Source: Acidimicrobiia bacterium
GTDB taxonomy: Bacteria > Actinomycetota > Acidimicrobiia > Spongiisociales > UBA11373
NCBI GenBank assembly: GCA_040878325.1
Contig: JBBDMM010000017.1
Location: forward strand, 1-50,311
Length of the DNA: 50,311 nt
Reading direction: 5' to 3'
Positions 27,578 to 36,366 of the stretch are shown here, one piece after another (the first letter of the stretch is position 1; each line of letters opens with the position of its first letter). Made by a program: the position numbers and the translations under genes. The notes beneath the pieces are model-generated. The model worked only from the letters and a program-made list of their open reading frames with translations, did not search any database and was not told the origin of the DNA.

Positions 27578-28204
27578 TTACTTCGAGTACAGCTCGACGA
27601 TCAGCTGCTCCTGGACCTGGGTGTCGATTTGCACCCGGCTCGGGAGGCTGGTGATTGTGATCTTGCGCGCATCGGGTTCAACGTCCATCCATTCGACCTG
27701 GCTCCGAGAGCCCGAGGTATCGATGGCATGCTGGACAGCAATCATTTGCTTGCTGCGGTCCCGAATGGTGACCACGTCGCCGGGGCGCACCCGGTATGAA
27801 GGAATGGTGACCCTCCGCCCGTTCACGCTGAAGTGGCCGTGGGCGACGAGCTGGCGCGACTGGGCCCGCGACTCGGCGAACCGGGCGCGGTACACGACGT
27901 TGTCGAGACGGCTCTCGAGGATGCGGAGGAGGTTCTCGCCGGTGATGCCCTTCTGGCGGGCGGCCTCGCGGTAGTAGCCACGGAACTGCTTCTCGAGCAC
28001 GCCGTAGATGCGGCGGGCCTTCTGCTTCTCGCGCAGCTGGATGAGGTACTGGGTCTCACGGATGCGGCCGCGGCCGTGCTCACCCGGCGGATACGGCTTG
28101 CGCTCGACGGCGCACTTGCTCGACTCGCAACGCGCCCCCTTGAGGAACAACTTGGTGCGCTCACGGCGGCAGAGTCGGCAGACGGGTCCGATGTACCGTG
28201 CCAT
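27578..28204 (-). CDS. rpsD: 30S ribosomal protein S4, zinc-binding form
   Basis: 208 residues. Four N-terminal cysteines (C-X2-C, then C-X4-C within GARCESSKC) keep the zinc knuckle, so this is the C+ form. LESRLDNVVYRARFA and the S4 RNA-binding module near residues 95-155 (QLVAHGHFSVNGRRV) follow. A primary 16S rRNA binder and, in E. coli, the alpha-operon autoregulator. Confidence 0.98.
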   Translation of the reverse strand: MARYIGPVCRLCRRERTKLFLKGARCESSKCAVERKPYPPGEHGRGRIRETQYLIQLREKQKARRIYGVLEKQFRGYYREAARQKGITGENLLRILESRLDNVVYRARFAESRAQSRQLVAHGHFSVNGRRVTIPSYRVRPGDVVTIRDRSKQMIAVQHAIDTSGSRSQVEWMDVEPDARKITITSLPSRVQIDTQVQEQLIVELYSK

Positions 28205-28593
28205 CAGCTACCCCGCCGCTTCTTGAGGCGGACGCCGTTGTGGGCCATCGGGGTGATGTCTTTGATCCCGGTGACCTCCATGCCCATGGTCTGGAGCGTG
28301 CGGACCGCGGTGTCCCGGCCGGATCCCGAACCACGGACGATCACGTCCACCTTGCGCATCCCGAACTCGCCGGCACGGCGGGCGGCCTGCTCGGCAGCCA
28401 CCTGCGCGGCGTACGGCGTCGACTTCCTCGAGCCCTTGAAGCCGACGGTCCCCCCGGAGGTCCATACGATGGTGTTGCCCTCGAGGTCGGTGATGTTGAT
28501 GATCGTGTTGTTGAAACTGGCGGTGATGTGCGCCTCACCATGGAGGATGTTCCGCCGTTCCCGCCGGCGTACCGGCTTCTTCTTATCGGCCAA
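28204..28593 (-). CDS. rpsK: 30S ribosomal protein S11
   Basis: 129 residues. [37 protein letters not shown] and the C-terminal [13 protein letters not shown] are diagnostic. S11 forms the platform near the mRNA exit. The stop overlaps the rpsD start by one base. Confidence 0.98.
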   Translation of the reverse strand: MADKKKPVRRRERRNILHGEAHITASFNNTIINITDLEGNTIVWTSGGTVGFKGSRKSTPYAAQVAAEQAARRAGEFGMRKVDVIVRGSGSGRDTAVRTLQTMGMEVTGIKDITPMAHNGVRLKKRRGS

Positions 28594-28613
28594 GAGATCG
28601 ACTCCTCACTGCC

Positions 28614-28991
28614 CTACTTCGTGACCTTCTTCTTGCCCGCAATCGCCTTGCGCGGACCCTTGCGGGTACGAGCATTGGTGTGCGTGCGCTGGCCCCTGAC
28701 GGGGAGGCCGCGCCGGTGGCGGACTCCCTGATAGGTGCCGATTTCGACCTTGCGCTTGATGTTCTGTGCCACCTCGCGCCGCAGGTCGCCCTCGACCCGG
28801 AAATTGGCGTCGATGTACTGGCGGATCTTGGAGACCTCGTCATCGGTGAGGTCGCGGACCTTGGTGTCCTGGTTGATGCCCAGATCGACGCAGGTTGCCC
28901 GCGATGCGGTGCGCCCCACTCCGAAGATGTATGTCAGCCCGATTACCACCCGCTTGTCGCGGGGAAGGTCGACGCCGGAGATTCTTGCCAC
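28614..28991 (-). CDS. rpsM: 30S ribosomal protein S13
   Basis: 125 residues. [20 protein letters not shown] at the N-terminus, GIGRTA-like [11 protein letters not shown], and the basic tail [20 protein letters not shown] that reaches the P site are present. Between rpmJ and rpsK, as usual. Confidence 0.98.
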   Translation of the reverse strand: MARISGVDLPRDKRVVIGLTYIFGVGRTASRATCVDLGINQDTKVRDLTDDEVSKIRQYIDANFRVEGDLRREVAQNIKRKVEIGTYQGVRHRRGLPVRGQRTHTNARTRKGPRKAIAGKKKVTK

Positions 28992-28996
28992 TTAGT

Positions 28997-29110
28997 TCAC
29001 CCCTGCCGCTGCTTGTGGCGCGGATTCGGACAGATCACCCAGACCCGCCCCCGGCGTCGGATGATGCGACATTTCTCGCACATCTTCTTGGCGCTCGGGC
29101 GTACCTTCAC
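28997..29110 (-). CDS. rpmJ: 50S ribosomal protein L36, zinc-binding form
   Basis: 37 residues from a GTG start at 29108-29110 to TGA at 28997-28999. The protein begins [15 protein letters not shown] and ends [11 protein letters not shown]. The zinc ribbon C11-X2-C14-X12-C27-X4-H32 is complete, so this is the C+ paralogue. A GGAGA lies about ten bases upstream of the GTG. It is five bases from rpsM. infA, normally just upstream, is absent here. Confidence 0.95.
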   Translation of the reverse strand: MKVRPSAKKMCEKCRIIRRRGRVWVICPNPRHKQRQG

Positions 29111-29281
29111 GGGCTCTTCTCTCCTGCGGCGGCGTCATCGGGCACGCTCAGACCCATTGATTGGGTTTGGGGGGTCCCGACGAACGACACCGATCCGGTT
29201 CACTCGTCAGCGGTCCTGAATCGACTAATGCTGTCCAGTACCTGTAAACACACCAAAGGGGCCCCGAAGGGCCGGACCGGA

Positions 29282-29310
29282 AGAGTACCGCGGGCGCAGA
29301 ACAAGGACAA
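29282..29310 (-). promoter_or_regulatory. Candidate promoter for the alpha operon
   Basis: On the minus strand, TTGTCC (29305-29310) is separated by 17 bases from TACTCT (29282-29287), about 165 nt upstream of rpmJ. The match to the -35/-10 consensus is moderate. A separate promoter is expected because the operon is cut off from adk-map by an insertion. Confidence 0.35.
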
Positions 29311-29350
29311 GTTCGGGAAAGTGGGTCGGCACCCCGCGGAATCGGGGGTT

Positions 29351-30046
29351 TCAGGCAGCGACCGGATTGACCACCAATGAGGTTGCCAGGCCGCCCGAGA
29401 GATGGACGCTTCCATGAGGAGTCGTCACCAGGCACCCTCCGTCGTCGCCCACCGCCAGCAGGGTCACCAATGCCCCCTCCCCCAGGCCCTCCTCGATGAG
29501 GAATGACCGAATCGCCGCGTCGTGCGGGCCCCGGATCACGATCCCCGAATCGCCCACGGCCATTTCGGACACCGCGATCTCACGGCTACGGGACACGCTG
29601 ACGCCCTCATCGCGAGGGATCGGCTTGCCCGAAGGGCCGACGGTCGGATCGCCCAGGAACTCCGCCAACCGACCGGCGACGTCCGCCGGAGTGACATGCT
29701 CGAACTCGCAAGCCACCGCGTCCGCCGCACTCGGCGTGAGGCCGAGATGCTCCGCGAGAAAAAGCGCCCACAGTCGCCGGCGGCGGAGGATCACCCGGGC
29801 GACAGCATCCCCATCGGGAGTGAGGCGAACGCCCTTGTACGGGGTGTAGGTGAGCAGCCCCCGCGCCTCGAGTTTCTTGATCATCTCGTTGGCGGCGACC
29901 TTCGAGACCGCCATCGCCTTGGCGAGATGGGGCACTGGGACCGGATCGAGCTGCCCGTCTTCGACGGCCATGGCGACCGTGATGAGGTACATCTCCTCGC
30001 TCTCGGTGGTCACGTCGGTGCCCGACGTGGCCTCGCTCTTCGCCAT
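29351..30046 (-). CDS. DtxR/IdeR-family metal-dependent regulator
   Basis: 231 residues. A winged-helix DNA-binding domain (about residues 10-70, VSKVAANEMIKKLEARGLL) is followed by the metal and dimer domain and a C-terminal FeoA/SH3-like domain (about 155-228). Primary-site ligands are recognisable: the Met of SEEMYL and CEFEH, matching C102-E105-H106 of DtxR. The Cys points to iron-type rather than MntR-type specificity. The ancillary-site positions H79, E83 and H98 of DtxR appear replaced (RRRRLWALF, ADAVAC). The start is ATG at 30044-30046 with GGGAGA upstream. It lies between map and rpmJ, an unusual place. Confidence 0.88.
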   Translation of the reverse strand: MAKSEATSGTDVTTESEEMYLITVAMAVEDGQLDPVPVPHLAKAMAVSKVAANEMIKKLEARGLLTYTPYKGVRLTPDGDAVARVILRRRRLWALFLAEHLGLTPSAADAVACEFEHVTPADVAGRLAEFLGDPTVGPSGKPIPRDEGVSVSRSREIAVSEMAVGDSGIVIRGPHDAAIRSFLIEEGLGEGALVTLLAVGDDGGCLVTTPHGSVHLSGGLATSLVVNPVAA

Positions 30047-30114
30047 ATTGCCGTCTCCCGGAGGAAGGCAATCAGGGTAGTCGCGAGCCCTCTGAGCCTC
30101 GTCCCCCCAGACGC

Positions 30115-30144
30115 GGTAAGCGCCGCATTGGTGCGGCGCTTACC
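30115..30144. terminator. 13-bp hairpin between the small membrane protein and dtxR-like genes
   Basis: A perfect stem (30115-30127 with 30132-30144) with a four-base loop. There is no U-run on either side. It lies 21 nt beyond the stop of the 59-residue protein gene. Confidence 0.6.
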
Positions 30145-30165
30145 GATCACTTGGTACTCCAGCCG

Positions 30166-30345
30166 TCACCCAGCGGGTTCGTCCGTGGGTACGGTGACGT
30201 TCACGTCGCCGCCGTTGGAGTCCTCGCGGATCACGGTGAAATACAGCACCGCGCTCAGGATGAGCACGACGATCACTGCGAGGACGACGACCACACCACT
30301 ACTGGACGATTCGACGACCACGGTGTCGTGATGACGATCTGACAT
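30166..30345 (-). CDS. Small single-pass membrane protein
   Basis: 59 residues from the ATG at 30343-30345, with AAAGGA about eight bases upstream. A His/Asp-containing N-terminus (MSDRHHDTVVVESSSSG) precedes one strong membrane helix of Val/Ile/Leu (about residues 18-41). A short acidic tail ends in DEPAG. No family is recognised. A ribosome site, clean start and following hairpin support it as a real gene. Confidence 0.55.
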   Translation of the reverse strand: MSDRHHDTVVVESSSSGVVVVLAVIVVLILSAVLYFTVIREDSNGGDVNVTVPTDEPAG

Positions 30346-30668
30346 ATTGGGTTCCTTTCGCACTTGCGGTTCGTCGAGTTACCCCGGCGAAGGCGGTCCG
30401 AAACCCAGTCGAGGGCGACGCACTTCCGTTCCCCAATGGGCTATTTCGCCGCTCGAGATGCGTCACGCGCACCCGGTGAGGCGCAGAGCATGGCCGCGCC
30501 GCCAGTACTCCACGAGTCGCTGCCTGGGGTGGCCCGATGGTTGCAGCACGCCGAAGCGTCTGAGGTAAGCACGCCCGCCCGAAGGTTTGGCATGAGGCAC
30601 GCGCCGGATGAGGGCGCGTGAGCCGGTTTCGGGGAACCGTCGAGCGATTCGGTATCGTCTCAACGCAT
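30346..30668. other. 323-bp gap without a supported gene
   Basis: This lies between two divergently transcribed genes. Short open frames exist on both strands, but none has a ribosome site, family motif or plausible composition. Small inverted repeats are present, for example CGGTT...AACCG near 30621. It presumably holds the promoters of both flanking genes; no clear -35/-10 pair was found. Confidence 0.5.
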
Positions 30669-32309
30669 ATGCGGTATCGCCGTGCTGCCCTCTCGGGCCT
30701 TGCCTCGTGGCTACTCGTGTTGGGAATGCTCGCCTTCGCCCCACCGGCCTGGGCGTGCTCGTGCCTTCGGATCGATCCGGTGCAGGGCCTTGCTGAGTTT
30801 CCGGCCGCGTTCGTCGGGACATTCATCACGAAGACAGACTCGGGCGGCTTCGAAGCGATGTACACCTTCCAGGTCGAGCAGTGGGTGAAGGGCGACCTGG
30901 GCCCCATTGTCGAGGTCCGGGCACATTCCCAGGGCTCTGCTTGTGGATATGAGTTTCTGCCCGGCCGTCGCATGGCGTCGTTCCTCAGAATCGAGGACGG
31001 CACTCCGACCGGCGGGCTCTGCCTGACGGTGGACCCTGATGTGTTAGTTCGGGCGACCGAGCCGATGACGTTCGACGGCGTGGGGCCGCCCCACCTTCTC
31101 GTCGCCGGCCCCTTTGCTACGAGCACTCATCTCGTGCTCGACGCCGACGGTGGACTTCTCGTCCCAATTGGCAAGACGCCCGACGGCAATGAGTATGGCT
31201 ACCTCGATCGCCCCCGGGCCTTCAGACCGTGTCCGGGGGGCCGCCTCATCGTGGAAGAGTGGTCCTGGCGTCTGGACGTGCGCGACCTCAAAACCCTCGA
31301 AGTGGTCTCCACGGTCGATTTGCACGGCTTCTCGGACGAGATCGGCCTCACCGATGTCGAGTGTCGGACTGAGGACGCCTCGAGCATTCTTCTACTTGGC
31401 GACGAATGGACGGGAAATCGCTCCCTGGCACGCGTGTATGAAGCGGTGCCCAACCCAATTCCCCTATTCGAGGTCCCGTACGCCAACGGCGACCTAGGCC
31501 CAACCGTCGTTGTCCTCCAGGACGAGGATGAACAAGGAGCCGATGTTTGGCTGGTCGCCGACGAGGCAGCGGGGCCGTTTCTGGTGCACCACATCGATCG
31601 CGGCGACTCCAATTACGCAGGCATCATCGCCGCCTCTGAGAGTCCCACCGGCGGGACTGTCGCCGTCCTGGATATCAGGTACCCCGAGGGCGGTGGGACC
31701 TCAACGTCGAACCTCGTCCTCTACAACACCGAGGGCACCGAGTTGCGTCGGCGCACCTTCGAGGAGACGGAGATCAGTGCCCTCCAATGGCTCGACGGAG
31801 GCCGGCTTCTGCTCCACCACTACAGCGATGAGACGGACGGGGCGCGGGTCACCGTTCTCGATGCCACAACACTCGAATCGATCGCCGAGATCGACGATTG
31901 GCCGGCTTTCCGGACGGTTGCCGACGGCGACGTTCTCTACGGAGTCTGGGAAGGGCACCTGGATCGCGTCGATCTCAACACCGGAGTGATCGAGCACCTG
32001 ACCGTGTTCAGCAGTCCGGTACACGGACCCGTCGCGATCCTGCCGGTCGGCTCGACGCCGCCAATACAAGAAATCGGGCCGGCGCCCGCGACAGCGTCGA
32101 CGGTCCCACCCGCAACGACGACCCCCCTCAGTGCCACCCCGGTAGCCGCGGGGGAAGGCAGCGACGACTCCTCGCCGCGGCCCTGGATCTTCTTCGGCCT
32201 GGTTCTGGTTCTCGCCGCCGGCATCACGGGCACACTCATTGCCCGTCGCACGTCGTCGGCATTCCCACAGGACAACGACGATGATCCCCCAGGGGGCGCT
32301 CGCCTCTAG
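30669..32309 (+). CDS. Secreted or anchored protein with N-terminal TIMP/NTR-like domain
   Basis: 546 residues. The signal peptide ends AWA and the mature protein would begin CSCLRIDP, the Cys-X-Cys start of TIMP/netrin-like domains. The domain continues with a YTFQVEQWVKGDLG strand pair, SACGYEFLPGRR and a late Cys (LCL), in TIMP-like order over about 110 residues. A beta-rich middle (about 140-480) resembles a WD/propeller-type fold without clear repeats. A Thr/Pro/Ala linker, one membrane helix (about 510-530) and an acidic cytoplasmic tail follow. The ATG at 30669 is chosen. The last 4 bp overlap the convergent map gene. Role unknown. Confidence 0.72.
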   Translation: MRYRRAALSGLASWLLVLGMLAFAPPAWACSCLRIDPVQGLAEFPAAFVGTFITKTDSGGFEAMYTFQVEQWVKGDLGPIVEVRAHSQGSACGYEFLPGRRMASFLRIEDGTPTGGLCLTVDPDVLVRATEPMTFDGVGPPHLLVAGPFATSTHLVLDADGGLLVPIGKTPDGNEYGYLDRPRAFRPCPGGRLIVEEWSWRLDVRDLKTLEVVSTVDLHGFSDEIGLTDVECRTEDASSILLLGDEWTGNRSLARVYEAVPNPIPLFEVPYANGDLGPTVVVLQDEDEQGADVWLVADEAAGPFLVHHIDRGDSNYAGIIAASESPTGGTVAVLDIRYPEGGGTSTSNLVLYNTEGTELRRRTFEETEISALQWLDGGRLLLHHYSDETDGARVTVLDATTLESIAEIDDWPAFRTVADGDVLYGVWEGHLDRVDLNTGVIEHLTVFSSPVHGPVAILPVGSTPPIQEIGPAPATASTVPPATTTPLSATPVAAGEGSDDSSPRPWIFFGLVLVLAAGITGTLIARRTSSAFPQDNDDDPPGGARL

Positions 32310-33052
32310 AGGAGGGTCAGCACCTCGGGGCCTTCGGCGGTGATCGCCACCGTGTGTTCCCAATGGGCCGACAGGGCTCCGTCGGCGGTGACCACCGTCC
32401 ACCCGTCATCCAGTGTCCTGGTTTCGCCCGTCCCGAGATTGAACATCGGCTCGATGCAGATCCCCATGCCTTCACGCAGCCGCAATCCCTTGCCCGGATG
32501 GCCGTAGTTGAGAACCTGGGGATCCTCATGCATCTGCAGGCCGATCCCGTGCCCGGTGTGGCTGCGAACCACCCCGTAGCCGTGCTTCTCAGCGACTTCG
32601 GAGATCGCAACGCCGATGTCCCCCAGCCGGGTGCCGGCGGTCGACATCTCGATGGCCACCCACATCGCCCTCTCGGTGACTTCGATCAGTTGGGCAGCCT
32701 CGTCGGCGATCTCACCGATCGGGAAGGTGATGGCGGCATCGGCATGCCAGCCCTCGAAGATGGCCCCGGCGTCCACCGACAGGATGTCGCCGTCCTTGAG
32801 CGTGCGCTCCGAGGGGATGCCGTGGACGATCTCCTCGTTCACCGACAAGCAGGTGTTCGCCGGGAACCCGTGATAGTTGAGAAAGTTCGGGGTGCACCCA
32901 CCGTCGGCGATGATCGTGGCGGCGATCCGGTCGAGTTCGATCAGGGACACCCCGGGCGCCGCCGCCTCGCGCAACGCCTCGTGGATCCGGGCGACCACTC
33001 TGCCGGCTCGCCGCATGCGGGCGAAGTCCTCCGGCTTCTTGATCGTGATCAT
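32306..33052 (-). CDS. map: Methionine aminopeptidase type I
   Basis: 248 residues. It removes the initiator Met from nascent proteins. All five metal ligands are recognisable: Asp in SVDAG, Asp in WHADAAITF, His in SHTGHGIG, Glu in ICIEPM and Glu in HWEHTV. The His of NYHGFP is the usual active-site His. It overlaps adk by ATGA. There is no N-terminal SH3-type extension. In most actinobacteria infA follows; here the next minus-strand gene is a regulator. Confidence 0.97.
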   Translation of the reverse strand: MITIKKPEDFARMRRAGRVVARIHEALREAAAPGVSLIELDRIAATIIADGGCTPNFLNYHGFPANTCLSVNEEIVHGIPSERTLKDGDILSVDAGAIFEGWHADAAITFPIGEIADEAAQLIEVTERAMWVAIEMSTAGTRLGDIGVAISEVAEKHGYGVVRSHTGHGIGLQMHEDPQVLNYGHPGKGLRLREGMGICIEPMFNLGTGETRTLDDGWTVVTADGALSAHWEHTVAITAEGPEVLTLL

Positions 33053-33600
33053 TCGGCGAGAACCTCGACGATGCGGCAGAGCACCTCAGCGATCTCACCG
33101 ACCCCGTCGACATACCGCACCACTCCGCGACGCTCGTAGAGGTCGAGCAGCGGCGCAGTCTGCTCGCGGTAGACCGCCAGCCGGGTTCGGGTCACCTTCG
33201 CCGTATCGTCGCTTCTGCCCCGCGCCAGCATTCGCGCCACGATCTCGTCTTCCGGGGCGTCGATCACCAACACGGTGTCGACCGTCCGGTCGCCGAGGAT
33301 GCTGTCGAGGGCGGCCGCCTGAGCGGGGTTGCGGGGGAAGCCATCGAGCAGCCAGCCACAGGCCGCATCGTCACGGGAGAGCCGGTCGGCGACCATCGCC
33401 ACCACGATCTCGTCCGACACCAACTCACCGGAGTCCATGATCTCTTTGGCGAGCACCCCGAGCTCGGTTCCCCCGTCGACGTGCTCGCGCAACATGGCGC
33501 CGGTCGACACATGAGGGATCCCCAGAGCCCGACACAGCACCTCGGCCTGGGTGCCCTTGCCGGCCCCGGGGGGGCCAAGGATGAGGAGGTTCCGGCCCAT
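33049..33600 (-). CDS. adk: Adenylate kinase, short form
   Basis: 183 residues. P-loop GPPGAGKGTQAE at the N-terminus, STGAMLREHV, GWLLDGFPRNPAQA and ARGRSDDTAKVTRTRL. The LID is the short version without the Cys4 zinc insertion, as is common in actinobacteria. It interconverts ATP + AMP and 2 ADP. It overlaps map; 131 nt with two heptamer arrays separate it from secY. Confidence 0.97.
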   Translation of the reverse strand: MGRNLLILGPPGAGKGTQAEVLCRALGIPHVSTGAMLREHVDGGTELGVLAKEIMDSGELVSDEIVVAMVADRLSRDDAACGWLLDGFPRNPAQAAALDSILGDRTVDTVLVIDAPEDEIVARMLARGRSDDTAKVTRTRLAVYREQTAPLLDLYERRGVVRYVDGVGEIAEVLCRIVEVLAE

Positions 33601-33638
33601 CTATCCGACCTTCTGCGAGTACTCGCACCCGCTTGCCC

Positions 33639-33714
33639 GCAATGCGCAATGCGCAATGCGCAAACCGGCACGGCCACCCTCTTGCTGGAGGCTGGAGGCT
33701 GGAGGCTGGAGGCT
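33639..33714. repeat. Two heptamer arrays between secY and adk
   Basis: Three GCAATGC units (33639-33659) and four GCTGGAG units (33684-33711), the latter preceded by CTCTTGC at 33679-33685. In secY sense the second array is CTCCAGC x4 followed by AAGAG, between the secY hairpin and adk. Confidence 0.95.
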
Positions 33715-33715
33715 G

Positions 33716-33736
33716 CGTGAGGCCGAAGGCCTCACG
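33716..33736 (-). terminator. Hairpin enclosing the secY stop codon
   Basis: A perfect 9-bp stem (33716-33724 with 33728-33736) around a GAA triloop. The secY TGA (33732-33734) is inside the stem, as at tsaD. Because adk follows in the same direction, this may attenuate rather than end transcription. Confidence 0.55.
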
Positions 33737-35030
33737 TCAGGAACCCCTCGTAATTCCTCATCATCAGCTGGCTTTCGATCTGTTTCATCGTCTCGAGGGC
33801 GACGCCGACGACGATCAGGATCGAGATGCCTGAGAACCCCAGGTTGAGGCCGAAGAGGATCGCCACGATCGAGGGCAGCACCGCCACGCTGGCCAGGAAC
33901 AACGAACCCGGCAGGGTGATCCGGCTGAGGATGTGCTCGAGGTACCTGGTCGTCTGTGAGCCAGGGCGGATGCCGGGGATGAACCCGCCCTGACGCTGGA
34001 TCATGTCGGACTGGCGCGCCGGGTCGAACTGAATGGCCGTGTAGAAGTAGGTGAAGAACACGATCAGCAGCCCGAAAAGGACCACGTACCACCACGACTG
34101 GCCGCTCACCAGGTTGTTGTCGATGAACCTGCGGACCGGCCCGAAGAAGCCGGAGGCGGGGATCGACGATGCGACCAGGGCGGGAAAGTAGAGCACGCTC
34201 GAGGCGAAGATCACCGGGATCACCCCGGCGGTGTTGACTTTCAGGGGGATGTAGGTGCTCTGGCCACCCAGCATCCGCCGCCCCCTGACCCGCTTGGAGA
34301 ACTGGATCGGGATCCGCCGCTGGCCCTGGTCGACGAAGATGATGCCCGCCGTCATCAGCAGGAACATCGCTACGACGGCCCAGTACTTGATGTTGGCGTA
34401 ACCCCCGGTCGACGTGGCCAACACCGCGAACTGCGCCGGGATCTGGCTAACGATGCTCACGAAGATGATCAGCGACATGCCGTTGCCGACGCCGCGCTGG
34501 CTGATCTGCTCCCCCAGCCACATGATGAACGCCGTCCCGGCAGTCAGGGTGATCACGATGATGAGCACCCGTCCCGGGGTGTAGTTGGGCACCAGGTCGA
34601 TGCCCCCGGTCAGCACACCGTTGTGGAACAGGAAGGTGAGGCCGGTCGACTGGAGAAGCGCCAGCACGATCGTCACGTACCGAGTCCACTGGGTGATGAC
34701 CTTGCGTCCGGTCTCACCCTCTTCCTGCAGCGTTTGCAGGCGAGGGATGACGACCGCGAGGAGCTGCATGATGATCGACGCGGTGATGTAGGGCATGATC
34801 CCCAGCGAGAACACCGAGAAGACCTCGAGGGCGCCACCGGAGAAGAGGTTGAGCAGACCGACGATGCCGCCAGCCTCGGCCTGGTCGGCGAACTCCTGGA
34901 CCCGGTCCAGATCGACCCCGGGTACCGGGATGGCGGCCCCCAGGCGATAGACCGCAAAGATCCCCAGCGTGAAGAAGATCTTCTTCCGGAGGTCCCGAAT
35001 CCGGAACATGTTTCTGAAAACGGAGAGCAT
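33732..35030 (-). CDS. secY: Protein translocase subunit SecY
   Basis: 432 residues, ten predicted membrane helices. Family landmarks are FTLGIFAVYRLGAAIPVPGV near the start, GIMPYITASIIMQLL (SecY signature 1) near residue 78, and the cytosolic loop KRVRGRRMLGGQSTYIPLK near 245. It forms the SecYEG channel for secretory and membrane proteins. Usual order rplO-secY-adk-map, but each junction is lengthened by heptamer repeats. Confidence 0.98.
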   Translation of the reverse strand: MLSVFRNMFRIRDLRKKIFFTLGIFAVYRLGAAIPVPGVDLDRVQEFADQAEAGGIVGLLNLFSGGALEVFSVFSLGIMPYITASIIMQLLAVVIPRLQTLQEEGETGRKVITQWTRYVTIVLALLQSTGLTFLFHNGVLTGGIDLVPNYTPGRVLIIVITLTAGTAFIMWLGEQISQRGVGNGMSLIIFVSIVSQIPAQFAVLATSTGGYANIKYWAVVAMFLLMTAGIIFVDQGQRRIPIQFSKRVRGRRMLGGQSTYIPLKVNTAGVIPVIFASSVLYFPALVASSIPASGFFGPVRRFIDNNLVSGQSWWYVVLFGLLIVFFTYFYTAIQFDPARQSDMIQRQGGFIPGIRPGSQTTRYLEHILSRITLPGSLFLASVAVLPSIVAILFGLNLGFSGISILIVVGVALETMKQIESQLMMRNYEGFLT

Positions 35031-35089
35031 GGGCTTGATGGGTCCTTGTGGTTCTGAACGACTCTATCCGGGACAGGTCTCCCCGTCCC

Positions 35090-35138
35090 CCAGTCTCCAG
35101 TTCGCTCTTGCTGGTGACTGGCGACTGGTGACTGGCGA
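35090..35138. repeat. Heptamer arrays between rplO and secY, able to pair
   Basis: CCAGTCTCCAG (35090-35100), then CTCTTG, then CTGGTGA/CTGGCGA alternating four times (35111-35138). The last unit runs straight into the rplO stop (35139-35141). The first block can pair with 35111-35121 with one mismatch, giving a hairpin with a ten-base loop. Confidence 0.9.
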
Positions 35139-35576
35139 CTACTCGATAACTTCCACCGTGCCGCCGGCGGTTTCGATCCGTTCTACTGCACCGACGCTGA
35201 AAGCGTGCGCCCGCACCGTCAGATTGCGGTCGAGGGCGCCCTGGCCGAGCACCTTGACCATGCCGCGCTTCTTGACGAGCCCCGCCCCACGCATCTCGTC
35301 GGGGCCGACGGTGGAACCCTTGGCGAAGCCATTGAGGCGCTCCACGTTGACGACGGCGTAGTCGACCTTGTTGCGGTTCTTGAAGCCCTTGAGCTTGGGA
35401 AGGCGCCGATAGATCGGCATCTGCCCACCCTCGAACCAGGCGGGCACCTTGTTGCGAGCCTTGGTGCCCTTGGTGCCGCGGCCGGCGGTCTTGCCACCGT
35501 GGCCGCCTTCGCCGCGGCCCACCCGGGTGCGCGCCGTCTTCGAGCCGGGGGACGGCTTCAGGTGATGGAGCTTCAT
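35139..35576 (-). CDS. rplO: 50S ribosomal protein L15
   Basis: 145 residues. [20 protein letters not shown], the Gly-rich [18 protein letters not shown], and [18 protein letters not shown] are typical of L15. It overlaps rpmD by ATGA. Its stop codon is contiguous with a heptamer array. Confidence 0.98.
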   Translation of the reverse strand: MKLHHLKPSPGSKTARTRVGRGEGGHGGKTAGRGTKGTKARNKVPAWFEGGQMPIYRRLPKLKGFKNRNKVDYAVVNVERLNGFAKGSTVGPDEMRGAGLVKKRGMVKVLGQGALDRNLTVRAHAFSVGAVERIETAGGTVEVIE

Positions 35577-35761
35577 GCCTCTTCGACCTCCACGAGATGG
35601 GCGACCTGGGCGATCAGGCCCCGGACGCTGGCGCTGTCGGGGCGCTCGGTGACCTGGTTGATCTTGCGCAGGCCAAGGGTGCGCACCGCGGCACGGGTCT
35701 TCGGCTTCTCGCCGATGGTGCTGCGGGTCAGGGTGATCTTCAGACTTGCGTTCTTGGCCAT
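35573..35761 (-). CDS. rpmD: 50S ribosomal protein L30
   Basis: 62 residues. [20 protein letters not shown] and [15 protein letters not shown] form the L30 pattern. Between rpsE and rplO; 11-nt gap to rpsE. Confidence 0.96.
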   Translation of the reverse strand: MAKNASLKITLTRSTIGEKPKTRAAVRTLGLRKINQVTERPDSASVRGLIAQVAHLVEVEEA

Positions 35762-35772
35762 GATGTCTCCGA

Positions 35773-36366
35773 TCAGGAACCGGGCTTCGCAGCCCGGCCG
35801 AGCTCGGTGGACCGATACGCGGCGAGCAGGGCCGGAGGCGTGATCTCTTCGGGGGTCTTCCCGCGACGCTTGGCGACGCGGTCGGGACGATGCTGCGACA
35901 TGAGGGCGTCCATCGTCGCCTTGGCCACGTTCACGTGGGTGGGCGAACCGAGGCTCTTGGCAAGGACGTCGCGGATGCCCGCAGCCTCGAGGATCTGACG
36001 CACCGCCCCACCGGCGATGACCCCGGTTCCTGGAGCGGCCGGCTTGATGAGAACCCGGGAGGCGCCCTGGGTGCCGATCACGGTGTGGATGATCGTCGTC
36101 CCTGCCATGGGCACGGGCTTCATCGCCTTGCGAGCCACCTGGATGCCCTTTTCGATCGCGGTCGGGACTTCCTTGGCCTTGCCGTAACCGATGCCCACTT
36201 TGCCGTTGCCGTCGCCGACGGTGACGAGCGCGGTGAATGAGAACCGACGGCCACCGCCGACGACCTTGGCCACGCGGTTGATGTGGATGACCCGCTCGTC
36301 GAACTGCGACGCCTCGGAACCGCGGGAATCCCGGCCTCCGCCTCTGTTGTCTCTACGCGTGGTCAA
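35773..36366 (-). CDS. rpsE: 30S ribosomal protein S5
   Basis: 197 residues. The N-terminus has a Gly/Arg-rich extension of about 25 residues before [19 protein letters not shown]. The S5 double-stranded RNA-binding region [19 protein letters not shown] follows. It lines the mRNA entry tunnel and affects decoding fidelity. It overlaps rplR by ATGA. Confidence 0.97.
   Translation of the reverse strand: MTTRRDNRGGGRDSRGSEASQFDERVIHINRVAKVVGGGRRFSFTALVTVGDGNGKVGIGYGKAKEVPTAIEKGIQVARKAMKPVPMAGTTIIHTVIGTQGASRVLIKPAAPGTGVIAGGAVRQILEAAGIRDVLAKSLGSPTHVNVAKATMDALMSQHRPDRVAKRRGKTPEEITPPALLAAYRSTELGRAAKPGS

Noticed and set aside
30463-30822. Minus-strand frame overlapping the TIMP-like gene start
   Set aside because: Arg-rich, no ribosome site, antisense to a signal peptide with clear features.
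29111-33052. Search for infA between map and rpmJ
   Set aside because: No S1-type frame of about 73 residues is present on either strand; recorded as an absence rather than a feature.
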